64,000 bases of DNA. Origin: Opisthocomus hoazin (Eukaryota; Chordata; Aves; Opisthocomiformes; Opisthocomidae). Location of the stretch: NCBI RefSeq assembly GCF_030867145.1, contig NC_134422.1, forward strand, positions 13,650,531 to 13,714,530, in the 5' to 3' direction. Below the pieces are notes generated by a model. The model worked only from the letters and a program-made list of their open reading frames with translations, was not told the origin of the DNA and searched no databases. Within the stretch, counting starts at the first letter, position 1. The number at the start of each line of letters is the position of its first letter. Below, in pieces: positions 14,276 through 26,900 of the stretch. Position numbers and translations under genes: made by a program.

Positions 14276-16223
14276 AAAGGAGACCAGGAGACCAGATCTC
14301 ACTGTGTTTCCCAGGCAATATACCAGGCAACCTGAACAAAGTCACATCCCAGGGCTGTGCTGGTGTGTTGGGCTGTGTGTCAGTGAGTGGTGGTGACACT
14401 TGATGGCACGCAGGCACCAGCTGCTGCGAACTCTGGGTCTCACTGGGAGGCAAATGTGCTTCCTGCCTGTGGCTCAGGCCAGTGTCTCATCATCCCTTGG
14501 GGCCACCGTTCAACACTGGTCCCTTGCTGGTCACCTGGGCCAAGTACACAGGGCCCTCCCACCAGGTAGGCGCTAACAAAGAAACAAGCACTGTAGTTCT
14601 GACGCTGAGAGAAAGCTGGACTAACCCTGGCTACCCTCCAAATGCAATGCCTGCCAGCAGGTGAAGATCTTCCTCCAGGAATACACTAATTATCAGGAGA
14701 TTTGCATTTCAAGGCAAGTAAGAGCCCTTAATCACCTCCCCAGCCCTCACCTCCCAGCAGCCCTGGAGGTAGATGATCCAACTGCCCTGAGGACCAGCCA
14801 GGGAGGAGAAACAGCTGGGGCATGAATTACTGCCCAGCTTTGCCTCTCCCAAGGAACAAGGGATGGGCACACTTGACCTCCCCAGAACTAGGCAGCAAAA
14901 TTGTGATCTTTCTGAAGTGGATGAGTCACTTCCAACTGGGTTATTAAGTTATTACATTGTATTATTATATTAACGTCATTGCCATTTTCAGGAGATAAAC
15001 CTAATTTTAATCTGCTCTTAATTGAAAGCTTATCAAGAGACTGGCTCCATCCCTACGCAGTAAGATGCCTTTTTTTTTTTTCCTCTTCTCCTTCCCTTCC
15101 CCCTCTCCATACGCTGCACTCTGTACGCTGATGAAAAGAAACATCTCTATTCATTAGAGAAAAAGCAGCTTGGAGTTGATCAGGCCCGTTAACCTACAGC
15201 CTGGGCTGTTACTACAGATCAGACCCTTCCTAACAACAAAAAACTGTTGGGGGCTGCCGTTTGGTGGCCAGTTGCAGCAATTTTGTTAGCTGTTCGTTTT
15301 TATGTTGGGGTACTTGACAATTCCCATTAGAGGAAGTGAGAATATTAAAGATATTTGAGCAGCTCTAGGAGAAAGTTAAGTATATAATGCAAGGGGACTT
15401 TGCAGATTTTAATTACAGATTCCCCCAAAAATCCATAGAAACTCTGATTAAACTCCTAATTACTTTTAAAGAAGTGAATAAGCAGTCAATAAGATGAACA
15501 GCAGTCTCTCTTCTTCTTTCTTTTTCTCATGAACAAGCTCCACATTGATAGTGTGCTGCAGATGCATTATCACAGGCAAATGAACAGGAGACCAAGAGAG
15601 AAACATTTCTCTAAAGACTCCTTTGAAAGAACTTTTTGTGGCTTCTTCAATACCAAGGCTGGCCCTGAAATCAATCAGGTCGTGGTGATTTACACCAGCA
15701 AAGGATGTGCCCGTTGCCTCCAGCTGTGACTTCATTTTGCAGGATTACATTGGCTTTTCCAGCAGAGCTCTGCCACTCCACACAACTGGTGCCTGCTTCC
15801 AGGGCCCCACGGTGGGTCTCACACCTTGCCTAGCGCAGGCAGGCAATGCTAATGGAGATGCAGGCCTTGTCCCAGGGGCTGGAGTCAGTGCTCCTGGCTG
15901 TGTTTTATTAACAGCCTTTGCAAACATTCCACATAACTATGATGAGTAACTTCACTTATTCCCTCTCTGTCAGACCGCGGAGCTGGCAGCAAGTCTCCCC
16001 GAGAGCTCTGGTCCAAGGTCATGGCTCAGCCACAACTAATATCTCCACAGCTGCAGATGTGGCACCTCTGTGCTAAGCAGATCACCAGGCCCTGGCACAG
16101 AGAAGTACTTTTATTCCAAGGGGAGCTCTTACCAAATGGGGAGAAACTTCTCAGTCCCAGACCTGTGGGACATGTTTCAGCCCCTCCAGCCAGGCCCAGC
16201 CCTGCACCATGGATGCACCTGAC
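14276..16223. other. Non-coding spacer between CR1 copies
   Basis: No gene is recognised. About 14940-15040 and 15340-15480 are AT-rich, with repeated TTAAT/ATTA cores. A pyrimidine run lies at about 15069-15107. Open frames (89 codons at most) resemble nothing known. Confidence 0.55.
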
Positions 16224-17998
16224 TAGGAAGGTCAAAGAAAGCATACCCCCCCTGATAAGCAAGAAAGGCAACCTCGTGTCAACAGATGAGGAGTAGACTG
16301 AGGTACTCAACAACTTTTTTGCCTCCGTCTTCACTGGCAACCTCTCTTCTCGCCCCTCCCGAGTTGACGGACTGCAAGATAGGGACCAGAGGGGAAAAGC
16401 CCCTTCCACTGTAAAGGAAGACCAGGTTCAGGACTACCTGAGGAACCTGAACATACATAAGTCTATAGGACCTGATGAGATGCATCCCTGAGTCCTGAGG
16501 GAATTGGCTGATGTCATTGCCAAGCCACTCTCCATGATATTTGAAAGGTCATGGCAGTCAGGCAAAGTTCCTGGTGACTGGAGGAAGGGAAACATTGTGC
16601 CCATTTTTAAAAAGGGTAGGAAGGAGGACCCTGAGAACTACTGACCTGTCAGTCTCACCTCTGTGCCTAGGAAGATCATGGAACAGATCCTCCTAGAAGC
16701 TGTGCTAAGGCACGTGGAGAACAGGGAGGTGATTCGAGACAGCCAGCATGGCTTCACCAAGGGCAACTCCTGCCTGACCAACCTAGTGGCTTTCTATGAT
16801 GGCTTGACTTAGATCAGTGGACAAAGGAAAACCTACGGATGTGATCTGTCTGGACTTCTGTAAAGCCTTCAACACAGTCCCCCACAACGTCATTCTCTCT
16901 GAATTGGAAAAATATGGATTTGATGGGTGGACTGTTCAGTGGCTCAGGAGTTGGTTGGAATGTCGCAGCCAGAGGATAGTGGTCAATGGCTCGATGTTCA
17001 AATGGACACCGGTGACCAGTGGTGTCCATCAGCAGTCTGTACTGGGACCAGTGCTGTTTAACATTTTCATCAGTAACTTAGTGAGATCGAGTGCACCCTC
17101 AGCAAGTTTGCAGATGACTCCAAGCCGAGTGGTGCAGTTGACACACCAGAAGGACGGGATGCCATCCAGAGGCACCTGGACAAGCTTCAGAAGTGGGCCT
17201 GTGTGAACTTTATGAGGTTCAACAAGGTGAAGTGCAAGGTGCTGCATCTAGGCTGGGGCAACCCCCACTATCAATACAGGCTGGGGGATGAAGGAATTGA
17301 GAGCAGCCCTGCCAAGAAGGACTTGGCAGTACTGGTGGATGAAAAGCTGGACATGAGTCACCAATGTGCACTTGCAGCCCAGAATGCCAACCGTATCCTG
17401 GGCTACATCAAGAGAAGTGTGGCCAGCAGGTCGAGGGAGGGGATTCTGCCCCTCTTCTCCACTCTGGTGAGACCCCACCTGGAGTCCTGTGTCCAGCTCT
17501 GGAGCCCCCAGCACAGAAGGACATGGATCTGTTGGAGCGGATCCAGAGGAGGGCCACAAAGATGATCCGAGGGCTGGAGCACCTCTCCCATGAAGAAAGT
17601 CTAAGAGAGTTGGGACTGTTCAGCCTGGAGAAGAGAAGGCTGAGGGGACACCTTATAGCAGCCTTCCAGTACCTGAAGGGGGCCTATAGGAAAGACAGGG
17701 GAAATATTTTCAGCAGGGTTTGTTGCGACAGAACAAGGAGTAATGGCTGTAAACTAAGAGAGGATAGATTTAGACTAGAGATAAGGAAGAAAGCTTTTAC
17801 TATAAGGGTGATGAAACACTGGCACAGGTTGCCCAGAGAGGTAGTGGAGGCCCCACCCCTGGAAACATTCAAGGCCAGGTTGGACAGGGCTCTGAGCAAC
17901 CTGGTCTAGTTGAAGATGTCCCTGCTCACTGCAGGGGTGTTGGGCTAGATGACCTCTAAAGGTCCCTTCCAACCCAAAGTATTCTATGATTCTATGAT
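16224..17998 (+). mobile_element. CR1 LINE, 1.8-kb inactivated copy (RT domain to 3' end)
   Basis: This is the longest CR1 copy in the window. It starts in the linker before the reverse transcriptase ([31 protein letters not shown]), continues through [47 protein letters not shown] (motif A), [13 protein letters not shown] (motif B) and SKFADDSK (motif C), and ends with [36 protein letters not shown] and [13 protein letters not shown]. The 3' UTR and two ATTCTATG-type octamers end at about 17998. It is clearly dead: in-frame TGA at 16489-16491 and 16642-16644, an extra base near 16810, and further frame changes near 17080 and 17515. The 5' endonuclease is missing. The start position is approximate. 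Confidence 0.93.
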
Positions 17999-20900
17999 CC
18001 ACACTCACCCTGAAAAACAAAAATGGTTTCCCAGTGAGGCATTTTAGTTGCCTCCTCAAGACTTCTGCTCAAACATGCTGGATTTGCAAAGAAATTTCTT
18101 CTAAGCTTAGCTGAGACCCACCAATAAGCTAAAACCCATGCTCCTTACCCCTGTGAGCACCACCCCTCCCTTCTATGATAGTCTCTGGCTCTCACTTAGC
18201 CAGAGGTTTGCTGCAGCTGCGCCAAGCAGGACAAGCCTAGCTTGCTCTCTCCAGGCACAATGGTGCTAAGAACAGTAAAAAAGAGATACCTCTCCTAAAG
18301 TAATTCAAAGTCTGAAGGTGAGAACTGCTCAGAGCTGGTGTACAGCAGCAAGACATGCTGAGCAAGCAGTGGCTGTTCCCAAGGCACAGCCATGCTTCAT
18401 TTTCTTGTCTTCTCTTCAAGCCATTACTGTTTGTTTTGCTGTCTCCAATGCGCATAACTTTAACCCTGCAAATAGCTTTCATTTCCCCATCTCAAGAAGG
18501 AGAACCAGAGTGCTTCTAGGGCATCAGCTGTGTCTGAGTTCAAGGGCTCTCATTCTCCTTCTGAAAATACCACCACATGTAAAAAATCTTCCCTGATTTT
18601 TTTTTTGCATTTTCCCCACAGAGAAGGCTCACAGCTATCAACCCCCTTCTCCAAACCATTGCCAGTGATTTTCTAGCTAAAGCACAGGACTGCGAAGCAG
18701 CCCCTGAGCTACTGAGGGCAGTAACCGTCCATCTCTCCCATCCCTGCCTGCAGTGCCAATGCAGTTTATATTCCATGATGTGGCCAGAACTGTCCTCACT
18801 TTATCTGACTGCCCAGGTGCCACAACTTTATCTTTCACAAACCTTTCAGACTAGTCCCCAGATGTGGAGAGACTTTAACCAGAGGATGCAGATGATCTCT
18901 GGTAAAACTGTTGGTTCAAGATAGCTAAAGCCATCTTGTATGCTGGGTACAGCACCTGACGGAATGGGACTCAGTGCTGGCTGGGAGCTCTCAAGGCTTT
19001 TGCCATAGAAATAATTTTGATGGAGAAAACACAGCTCAAATAGTAAGGCTATAGGGCATGGATATTTGAAGCCTGGTTTTTCATTTTTTTGGAAGAAGGC
19101 TGCCATAAGGTCTTCTCAGGGAGAAAAAAAACCCAAAGGACTCTTTTGTATCAGGAAGGGAAGGAGATTTTGCAGTGCGTTGGAGAGGTCAGTTAATTTA
19201 TAAGCCTTGAGCCAGGGGGACAGGAGAAGAGAGAAAGAGGCTTGGAAAGGGAAGGAGGTTGCTGTGCAACAAAAGCTGGGTAATAAGGCATATGTGGCTT
19301 CCAGTGACAGTGTGAGAATTTACAGTATAATAAAGATATATATGGCCATTTGGAACAAGCTATTTCTAACATAAAACGACTCTGTATATTGATTGCCCAC
19401 AGGAATTTGTACAGAACCTTATTTCCAGACATATAACTGAGCATATTATTTACTCACCATAAAAGCTGGATAAATGGCCAGGCTCCAGGAGGGTGCAAGG
19501 CAATGGCAGTTGTTCATCGACAGATGAATGGAAGGAGGTTTGAGAATGCCAGGATACAAGGACTTATACCTCCCAGCCAGCAGCTTCCACAAGTCACTGC
19601 AATGTGATCTGATGTTTCTGCTTGCTCTTCAAAAAGGTGATGTTACTCCAAGGCCCTCTTGAGAAGACAGGAGCCCAACATACAGTAAAAATATTATTTC
19701 TCCTCTGCAGCAGCACTGAGAAATGAAGAGTCTGAGGCCAGCAAGTCCAGAAAGCAGAAGGGTCTGAAGCAGAGCAGGGTCTTATACAGCAGCATATGAG
19801 AATCACCTGAGGGGCCCAACCACAGGTGCCCAGCTAGATCCCACATCAGTCACTTAATGGTGAGGGAGAGGTGATAGCCATAGTTCAGCCTCTGCCTTGC
19901 TTCTCACGAGCCCAAGGCCAGCCCGGCCGGAGGCAGGTTCCCCTCAGCAGTAGAGAGCTATTGGCGCACTTCCAGATGGATGGAAGTGCCTGAATGGCAC
20001 CCTGTGGAGCTCAGACCCAACACTTCCAGATCCCTGTTGTCTTCCCAAGAGACCCCTAGACACACCAGTGTCTGAAGTGAAAGGGCTTTGCAGGCTTCGT
20101 TGTCTCACAAACAGACCATAAACTTCAAAGCATTTCCCAGAAATGCGATGGACACATCACCTGGGAATTTCCTTCCAAAGTAAACAAGGCTTGACAGAAG
20201 AAAGAGTCTGAAAATGAAGCAAGGAACAGAGAAATATCTTTTGGTCTCCCAGCAGATAAGCAAGCAGTAGGGCCATCCCAGAGATGGGGAGTTCTGCAAA
20301 GGTTAGCAGCTCAACTGCAATTGTATTTAGACTACTGATAGTTTTGCCTTGACTCGTAGAACACATGAACAAGAAACACAGTAATCTTGGGCATTCTCCT
20401 CCTCATCTCTTTGCCTTTCACACTCCATCACAATGTTATGCATAGGCGATACCGAGTCCAGACTGAGGTCCCCTGGGCAGGGACTGCACTATTTCCATAT
20501 TGCGAAGTGTCCAGACTGTGACAGCAGTTACATACAGAGAGCCAAAGGACTGGGCAGATGGGTGAGGGGTCTTGACTCACGACTTCAGCTCATCAGCAAG
20601 TCGCTCTAATAACGAAAATAAAAACTCACGTTTGTTAAACTGTGAAAGTGTTGTAAAACTGGGTTTATGTTCAGCACAAAGCCACACCACCGAGGGAGCC
20701 CAGAGTAGCGAAGAGGCTGAATATTCTTGTACTCCTGCTGCCACCTAAAGGAAATTTTTCAAATATGTTCTGAAATATCCTAGAATAAACAGGATAGCCT
20801 GTTTCCAGGCTAGGAAGAGGTTTTAGATGATGAAGGATCCATTTGGAAAAAGGAATATTAGAAGCAGGATATTTCTGTCTCCATGAATCACCTCCAGTGT

Positions 20901-23900
20901 CCTGGCAGATTTCCAGAACAACTGTGATTGCAAATGGATGGGACCTCTGATGTCAGCACTGTGAGGACTCCAGCTGTGACCACCTTGATGACCATGGTCT
21001 AAGGCTACAGCTGAGAGAAGGTTTGTAGACAAGAGCCGTATCTTTCACTGCATGACCTGACCTAAACAGAAAACAAAAACAGCTTTAGGGTCATAAAAAT
21101 ACCTTCTTCAAATCATTTAGGGCTCAACACAAATGTCACCAGTTCTTGTTCAATGGCTCCCTCTGAAATAGTTTTCCTCAAGGCACCCAATTCCTATGTT
21201 TGAATTCTCCCCATTATTCAGGGGAGACACTGGGTCCTTTGGTGTTTTTGCAGAGATGGTGACCAGGTCAGGCCAGCTTTAGAAATCTAGCATCATGTCC
21301 TTTGTGCGCCAGGTGTCCCTCATTTTGGCTGCCTATGCAGCTCAAGGATAATTCCATTCCTTTTGGATTTGTTTGCCAGAATTGGGCATACTCCAGTGGC
21401 ACTGGTGGTAGCTGGTCAAAGTGGAGATCTCTAAAATGAAATGATCCCATATTGTGCATAAAATAGCAATAAATTTGCTCAAGCTTCTATGCTGAATAAA
21501 TGCCCAACACCAGAAGTTCTGTACAGTCAGCACTAGTGAGCCCAGGGAAATATTAAATTTCCTCATAAACTGGAAGCCAAGTGGAAGTATGACTTAAATG
21601 CTCAAAAAGTATAATTTGCTGTTGCAGATCAACGAATTGCCTTATTAAATAGCGGGAACATTACTACATGAGTTATGAAATTGGCTTTACAACTTTAACT
21701 ATGGAGTTCACAATTTAACAACCGTCTGGTTAAGGGGTAAGAGAATGTAGCCTATTTAGTTTTCTACCACGTATGCACCCGAGGGCATGCATGGAAAAAT
21801 GTGCGTATGACATTCAGAGTGCTCGAGTACAGAAATATCATTGACATGTATGAGAGGGCAGGAGCACTTCTCACGAACGGGATGGTACCTCTGACTCAGG
21901 ACACTGGTGAAACCTCTCCAATCCAGGATGATTAAGTAGATGCTTCCAGATATGCCTATAAGAAATTGCACATTTGTCAGGAACAAGCGGTAGTGCGTAA
22001 GCTTCAGTGCACAGCACACTCTGATGTATCATTCCATGACATGAATATCTAGCGAACTTATTACCTTCCGTACGTATTTACTTTTTGGGATGAGTGAACA
22101 GTGTTGTCCTTATTTCACAGTGAGTTAAGCTGAAATGCATATGCATTAAGCAATTTGCCCCAAAATATCATATTGCGATGTGTCATTTGATGATAGCTGC
22201 TGTTTTCTGGTGTTATTCAGGAAGCCATTTGACTCCCGGCCTGTGACTAATGTCTTGCCTGAGCAATCTTGTCAGGAGATGCGATTTCTACATATGCTTT
22301 CCTTCTCCCCGTGTTCCACAGAAACTGTATCTACCCAATTTTGTCTCACACTTTCTCCATTTATCCTCACTAGGGAATTTTAGCTTCTCTTGAGAGTGGA
22401 AGCAGAAGATATCTAAGGCACCAGCATAGATGAATATGACCTTTTAATGAAGTGTTCTGAAACTGCTGAGGATTTGGGAATGGAAGACAATATGGATGAT
22501 TTTGAAAAAGAGAATGAAATAAAGAAGATAACTCTTTCAAAAAGGATCATCTCCTTGTGATGCCTGTCTTGCTTTCCCTCCCAGACTGCACCTCAGGTTC
22601 AGCTAATATTCCCACGAATCCTCAAAGCAGAGGCAGCACAGGAATGCTGGCACGCTCTGCTCTGAGGCACTGTGCAGCATTAACTCCACAGCCAGCAGTT
22701 CTCATGACTGACGTCAGAACATACTTGATATCAGAAGATGGAAACCATCAGGGAAATCAGAATGATAGGATTTTATCTTACCATTTTATTCCCCAAATTC
22801 TTGAACTGGAAAGTACTTTTTTCTCCAGTCGTCAGGAGCATGTACTTTCAGTATGTGCAATGGGTGGCATTCACATCTATCCCCAGCAGCCCTTAAGGTG
22901 CTGTCTACAGAATACAAGAAATTCCAGAGTTGTTAAGTATAGAGGCAGTCAGGTAACTCCCACTAAATATCTCTGCATGTGTGACTACAGGTGTGGGACA
23001 CCTCTCACCTACATTCAGCTATCCAGAAGTGACACCTGTAGTCTAACCTACTCATTGAGATGGTCCCTCTAGTCACTGGAGGGAGGCAAACTCTTCTGGG
23101 AGGCAATTCGTCTGTCCATCTCCAACCTTCTCCTTGGGAGGAGATGAAGTCTTCTCAGCCTACATTTAGACAACCTGCAGACACCAGAGAGAACCCCTGC
23201 CCCAGAAGATCCAAGAGGCTGTGTGCCAACGTCCTGCTGAAACACAGGCTTGGGGAACTACTCCGAACGTTCCCTGCCTCTGTTTTTGTCTTTTCCAGCA
23301 AGACAAAGCAAATATACACATTAATAATCAAGCATACAAAATCACACACACACCCTGCTCTGAGACTGGAGTATGCATTTTCATATTCTAGCCATCTAAA
23401 TTGTATCCCTGAATCCTTGGGGTAGCATTTACCTCCCAGCCAACTGAAATTAATTTTGCTTATAACATCTCACAAAAGAGTGTCTCAAATACTTTACTCT
23501 GTTCCACACAGTGTGTTCTTACCTACATCTATTAGTTTTTGTAATGGTATCCAGGAAAAAAAGCAAGCAGGTTTGCTTGGCACATTTTGGTTCTGAAAAC
23601 GAAATACTCCAGGAGTTCTCAACATCGTTCTCATCTCCAAAGCAAAAGTCGTCACTGCCTCTTGTTGTTCTGCCAGAATCATAACTACTCCACTATGATG
23701 CCCTTATATCTTACTTGGTCTCTGCCTCCTCCACTTTATTGCAAGTTTTGGTGTTTCAAAATTCCAGCAACAAAGCAGAGCAGTATTAGGCACAAGCCAT
23801 GCTATGCACATGCCGACATCTGTAGGGCCTTAAAAGCACATCTGTATCTTCTGCACACCAGGAAGACGGAGTCATACTGGCACAGCTTTTTTGACATTAA

Positions 23901-26900
23901 AAAACATGTAATTGTTCCTCAAGATCTTTGCTTCTCTGAATAACCTCACAATATTTCAGCTATCTGGCCTTTCTTGGGTCTTCAGTGGAAAGTCATCCTG
24001 CTGGATCACTTACTGTCATTATTGGCACAGATAAAAAGGCAAGACAGGAACTGGGGTGACAGGTCAGGGACATGGAAAGCACTTCATTTTATCTCAGCAA
24101 TGTGAAGGAGAAATGGTTTTTATTTTCACTTTGTTACCACATCGCCTGTAGAGATGTTCCCTTCCTGTTAGCAGTCCGGTGTCCATCTGAACAATTTCTG
24201 CATTGCATGTGGCAATAAGCCAATGCATTGATCAGAGGAAAAGTTCTCTATCTGGGATTAGGAGAACGTTCATCTGTGGTCTTTATTCTATTTTTAGCAC
24301 AGCTTTCTGTGAAGAGCCTGCAGACAGCAGTGGGAGTTATACTGGCCTGTATGAGGGCCTCTTTGCCACTTACCCATTGCTCGTGCCCCCAGGCCACGCT
24401 GCACAGAGCAGGTCCCCAGCCTACGTGCCGGTGAAGCAGGGCTGCGGTTCATAGAGAGCAACTGAATCAGGTCTGACATGGGCACAGGATGAAGACTGGG
24501 ATATGGGATGAAACCCTGCTTGGATTTGTTCCAGATACTGGAGCAAAAGAACTTGCACAAGTATGTTACTGTGCTTCACATGCTTACCCAACTGGGCACT
24601 AGTTGCGGCTATGTAACACCAATCTTGCACATACAATCAATGACACCAAATATAAACAAGATCCACAAAGCAGAACAGACTACCATGAGGATTCACGCTT
24701 GCTTTGAGAGAGCCTGATCTACAGAACACCCTAGTATACTCCGCCATCCATTTCCATTAGTCGTGAACTTCCTGAGTTCTTCCTGGCTTCAGTGCAATAC
24801 TGGAACATCCTCAGATTTTTTTCTGACTTACACATTTAAGGTTTGAAAAGTGCCCATGTAGAGCGACCGGTGTTAATTCCCACACTCCTTAGAGCATGCA
24901 GTCAAATACGCTCCTCTGCTTCCACTGAGCTGGCATTGGACCCTCTGCAGATTTAAGTCCAAAAATGACAGATAACGGCCCTACTAGTGCTACCCCTTAT
25001 CAGCAGGTGGGAGACACCCGCATGCCCAGCTCCACTGTGGTAAATGCCAAACAGGCCTAATAAGAGACAAGGTTAGTACCTGAAATAACAACAGGCCACA
25101 GAAAAGGAAAGGAACAGCACCGTCTAAGAGGGGTCTTTGGAGCATCAGGGGCAGAGACGGTTTGGGGAGCAGAGAAACACGGGCTCTGCCCCTGGATAAT
25201 CTCTCACAGCTCCATGAGTGAGTCTGTAAAATTACTGTTTCACCTGCTGTGAGCTCAGTGCTAATTAAAGGAGTCTAGACTAGGAGCAAAACCCCAGGCA
25301 TTAGAGGCCAACGTGTTTAGGCTAGAAGGTAAAGAGGAGTACAAGCAATAAAGAGAATTGTATTAAAGATATGAACTACCTAGCAAGGGGACTAGAAGAC
25401 CTATAAAACCAAGGTGAAGTGAGTTAGGAGGATTATTAAGGAACCAGAAAGAGATATTGAGTATCAGACTTACAGAGAGGATCCCAGGAAGCATAATGCA
25501 CTGTGGACAAGTCTGTACCAGACAGAAAGTAAACAAGACGATTACTCCAGTAGAAATGATAGGGGTGAACTGGAGTCAGCAGGTGATGAAATGGGGGAAT
25601 TTATGAAGCGATTTTTTTCCTCCTGCCTCTTTGCAGGGAACTGAGGACCCAATGCTGTGACAGGGACTATATCTCTGGGAGAGAGAGGAATAGATAATGT
25701 GCAAATAGCAACAAAAGTGGTTCTGGAAAATATAGGGCATTTACCATTGCCAGATATATGAAACACCCAGTTAAAAGAGAAAACACACCTAGGAGCGGTG
25801 TGGGAAATGAAGATAACAGCCAGAGAGCATCAGGTCTAAGGAAGCTATTTTAACACATCCGGCAGCACTAGCAAAGGAACACAATGGAAGATGTGTTTTG
25901 ATTAGTATTGGAAGATCGCTACTGTATTAGCACAGCGCTGAGATACCCAAGCAGGACTGGGGGAACAAGAAGGCAAGCAGATGTTCTCACAGCCTCAGGT
26001 GCAGTTACCCTGTGAAGCCCCACTTCATTAGGCACTGCAGAGCTCCTAGGTACAGTTGATCCATGCATGCATAGGAAGAAAGGCACAACCAGAGCACAGA
26101 ATTTGGCAATCTGCTTGTAACATTACCTTGAGGTAGCCCTGGACAAATAGGTGAAGTCTTCTCCTCCTGTGCTTTAGATATGTGTGGCAGCCTTACGGCA
26201 GGACAGCAAGCAGGCTCATGCCATAGCGTCTGGCCAGGACTCTGAGGATCTGCAGTTAGCTCTGCCCATGAGCCGGAGCAGACACCGGGGATTCACTGTA
26301 CTTGGTGCTTTCCACTCACAGCAACAAAGAAGACTTTGAAGGTGGGAGACAAGAAACTGAGGCAAAAAATATTACAGAGGCTTGGCCTCTTTCTTCACAT
26401 AAGTCCACGGCACAACTAGCAATTCCTTCTTGTAGATCAGTAAAAACTCCAGTCAAGCCTGTGCAATTACTAGAATTAAAAGGGAATACAATCCATTTAA
26501 CTAGATCTATTGACTTCCACATTAGCCCTCAAGAATCCATATCCCAGGCTGAAAGCAGATTTGCAGGGAAAACAGACAAAGTACAGAAAATAGCTGTATT
26601 TCATTTCTTCCTTAGACTCAGGATCCTGGGCGTTAAGCCACAGGCACTGGGGGATAATGATACTAAAACACAGTACTATTTGCAAAGGAAAATAACAGCC
26701 TCTCGCCTCTTACAAATGCTTCTGTGTGGGGTGAGTCTTGCTGCCCTCATAAAAGTGTCCAGAAAGCAAGAAGTGCAAATATTCTAACGTCTGTTTCCCC
26801 CCACACTTTGTGCCTTATCTCACATAATGGCTGTATTCCCACAGACACACACACAAGATTTTTCCTCAGAAACGAGGCAGAGTTGTTTTCCAGATCAATT

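Noticed and set aside
13658..14302. A 214-codon minus-strand frame with reverse transcriptase motifs, as a separate gene
   Set aside because: The RT motifs belong to the nested CR1. The frame's first part, upstream of 14149, is only host DNA read through, so it is not an independent gene.
17364..17909. A 181-codon plus-strand frame as a host gene
   Set aside because: It is the C-terminal CR1 reverse transcriptase region of the 16.2-18.0 kb element, in one of its several shifted frames.
22557..23072. A 171-codon plus-strand open frame
   Set aside because: No recognisable domain, and no CpG island, poly(A) or exon structure nearby; consistent with chance in a long non-coding stretch.
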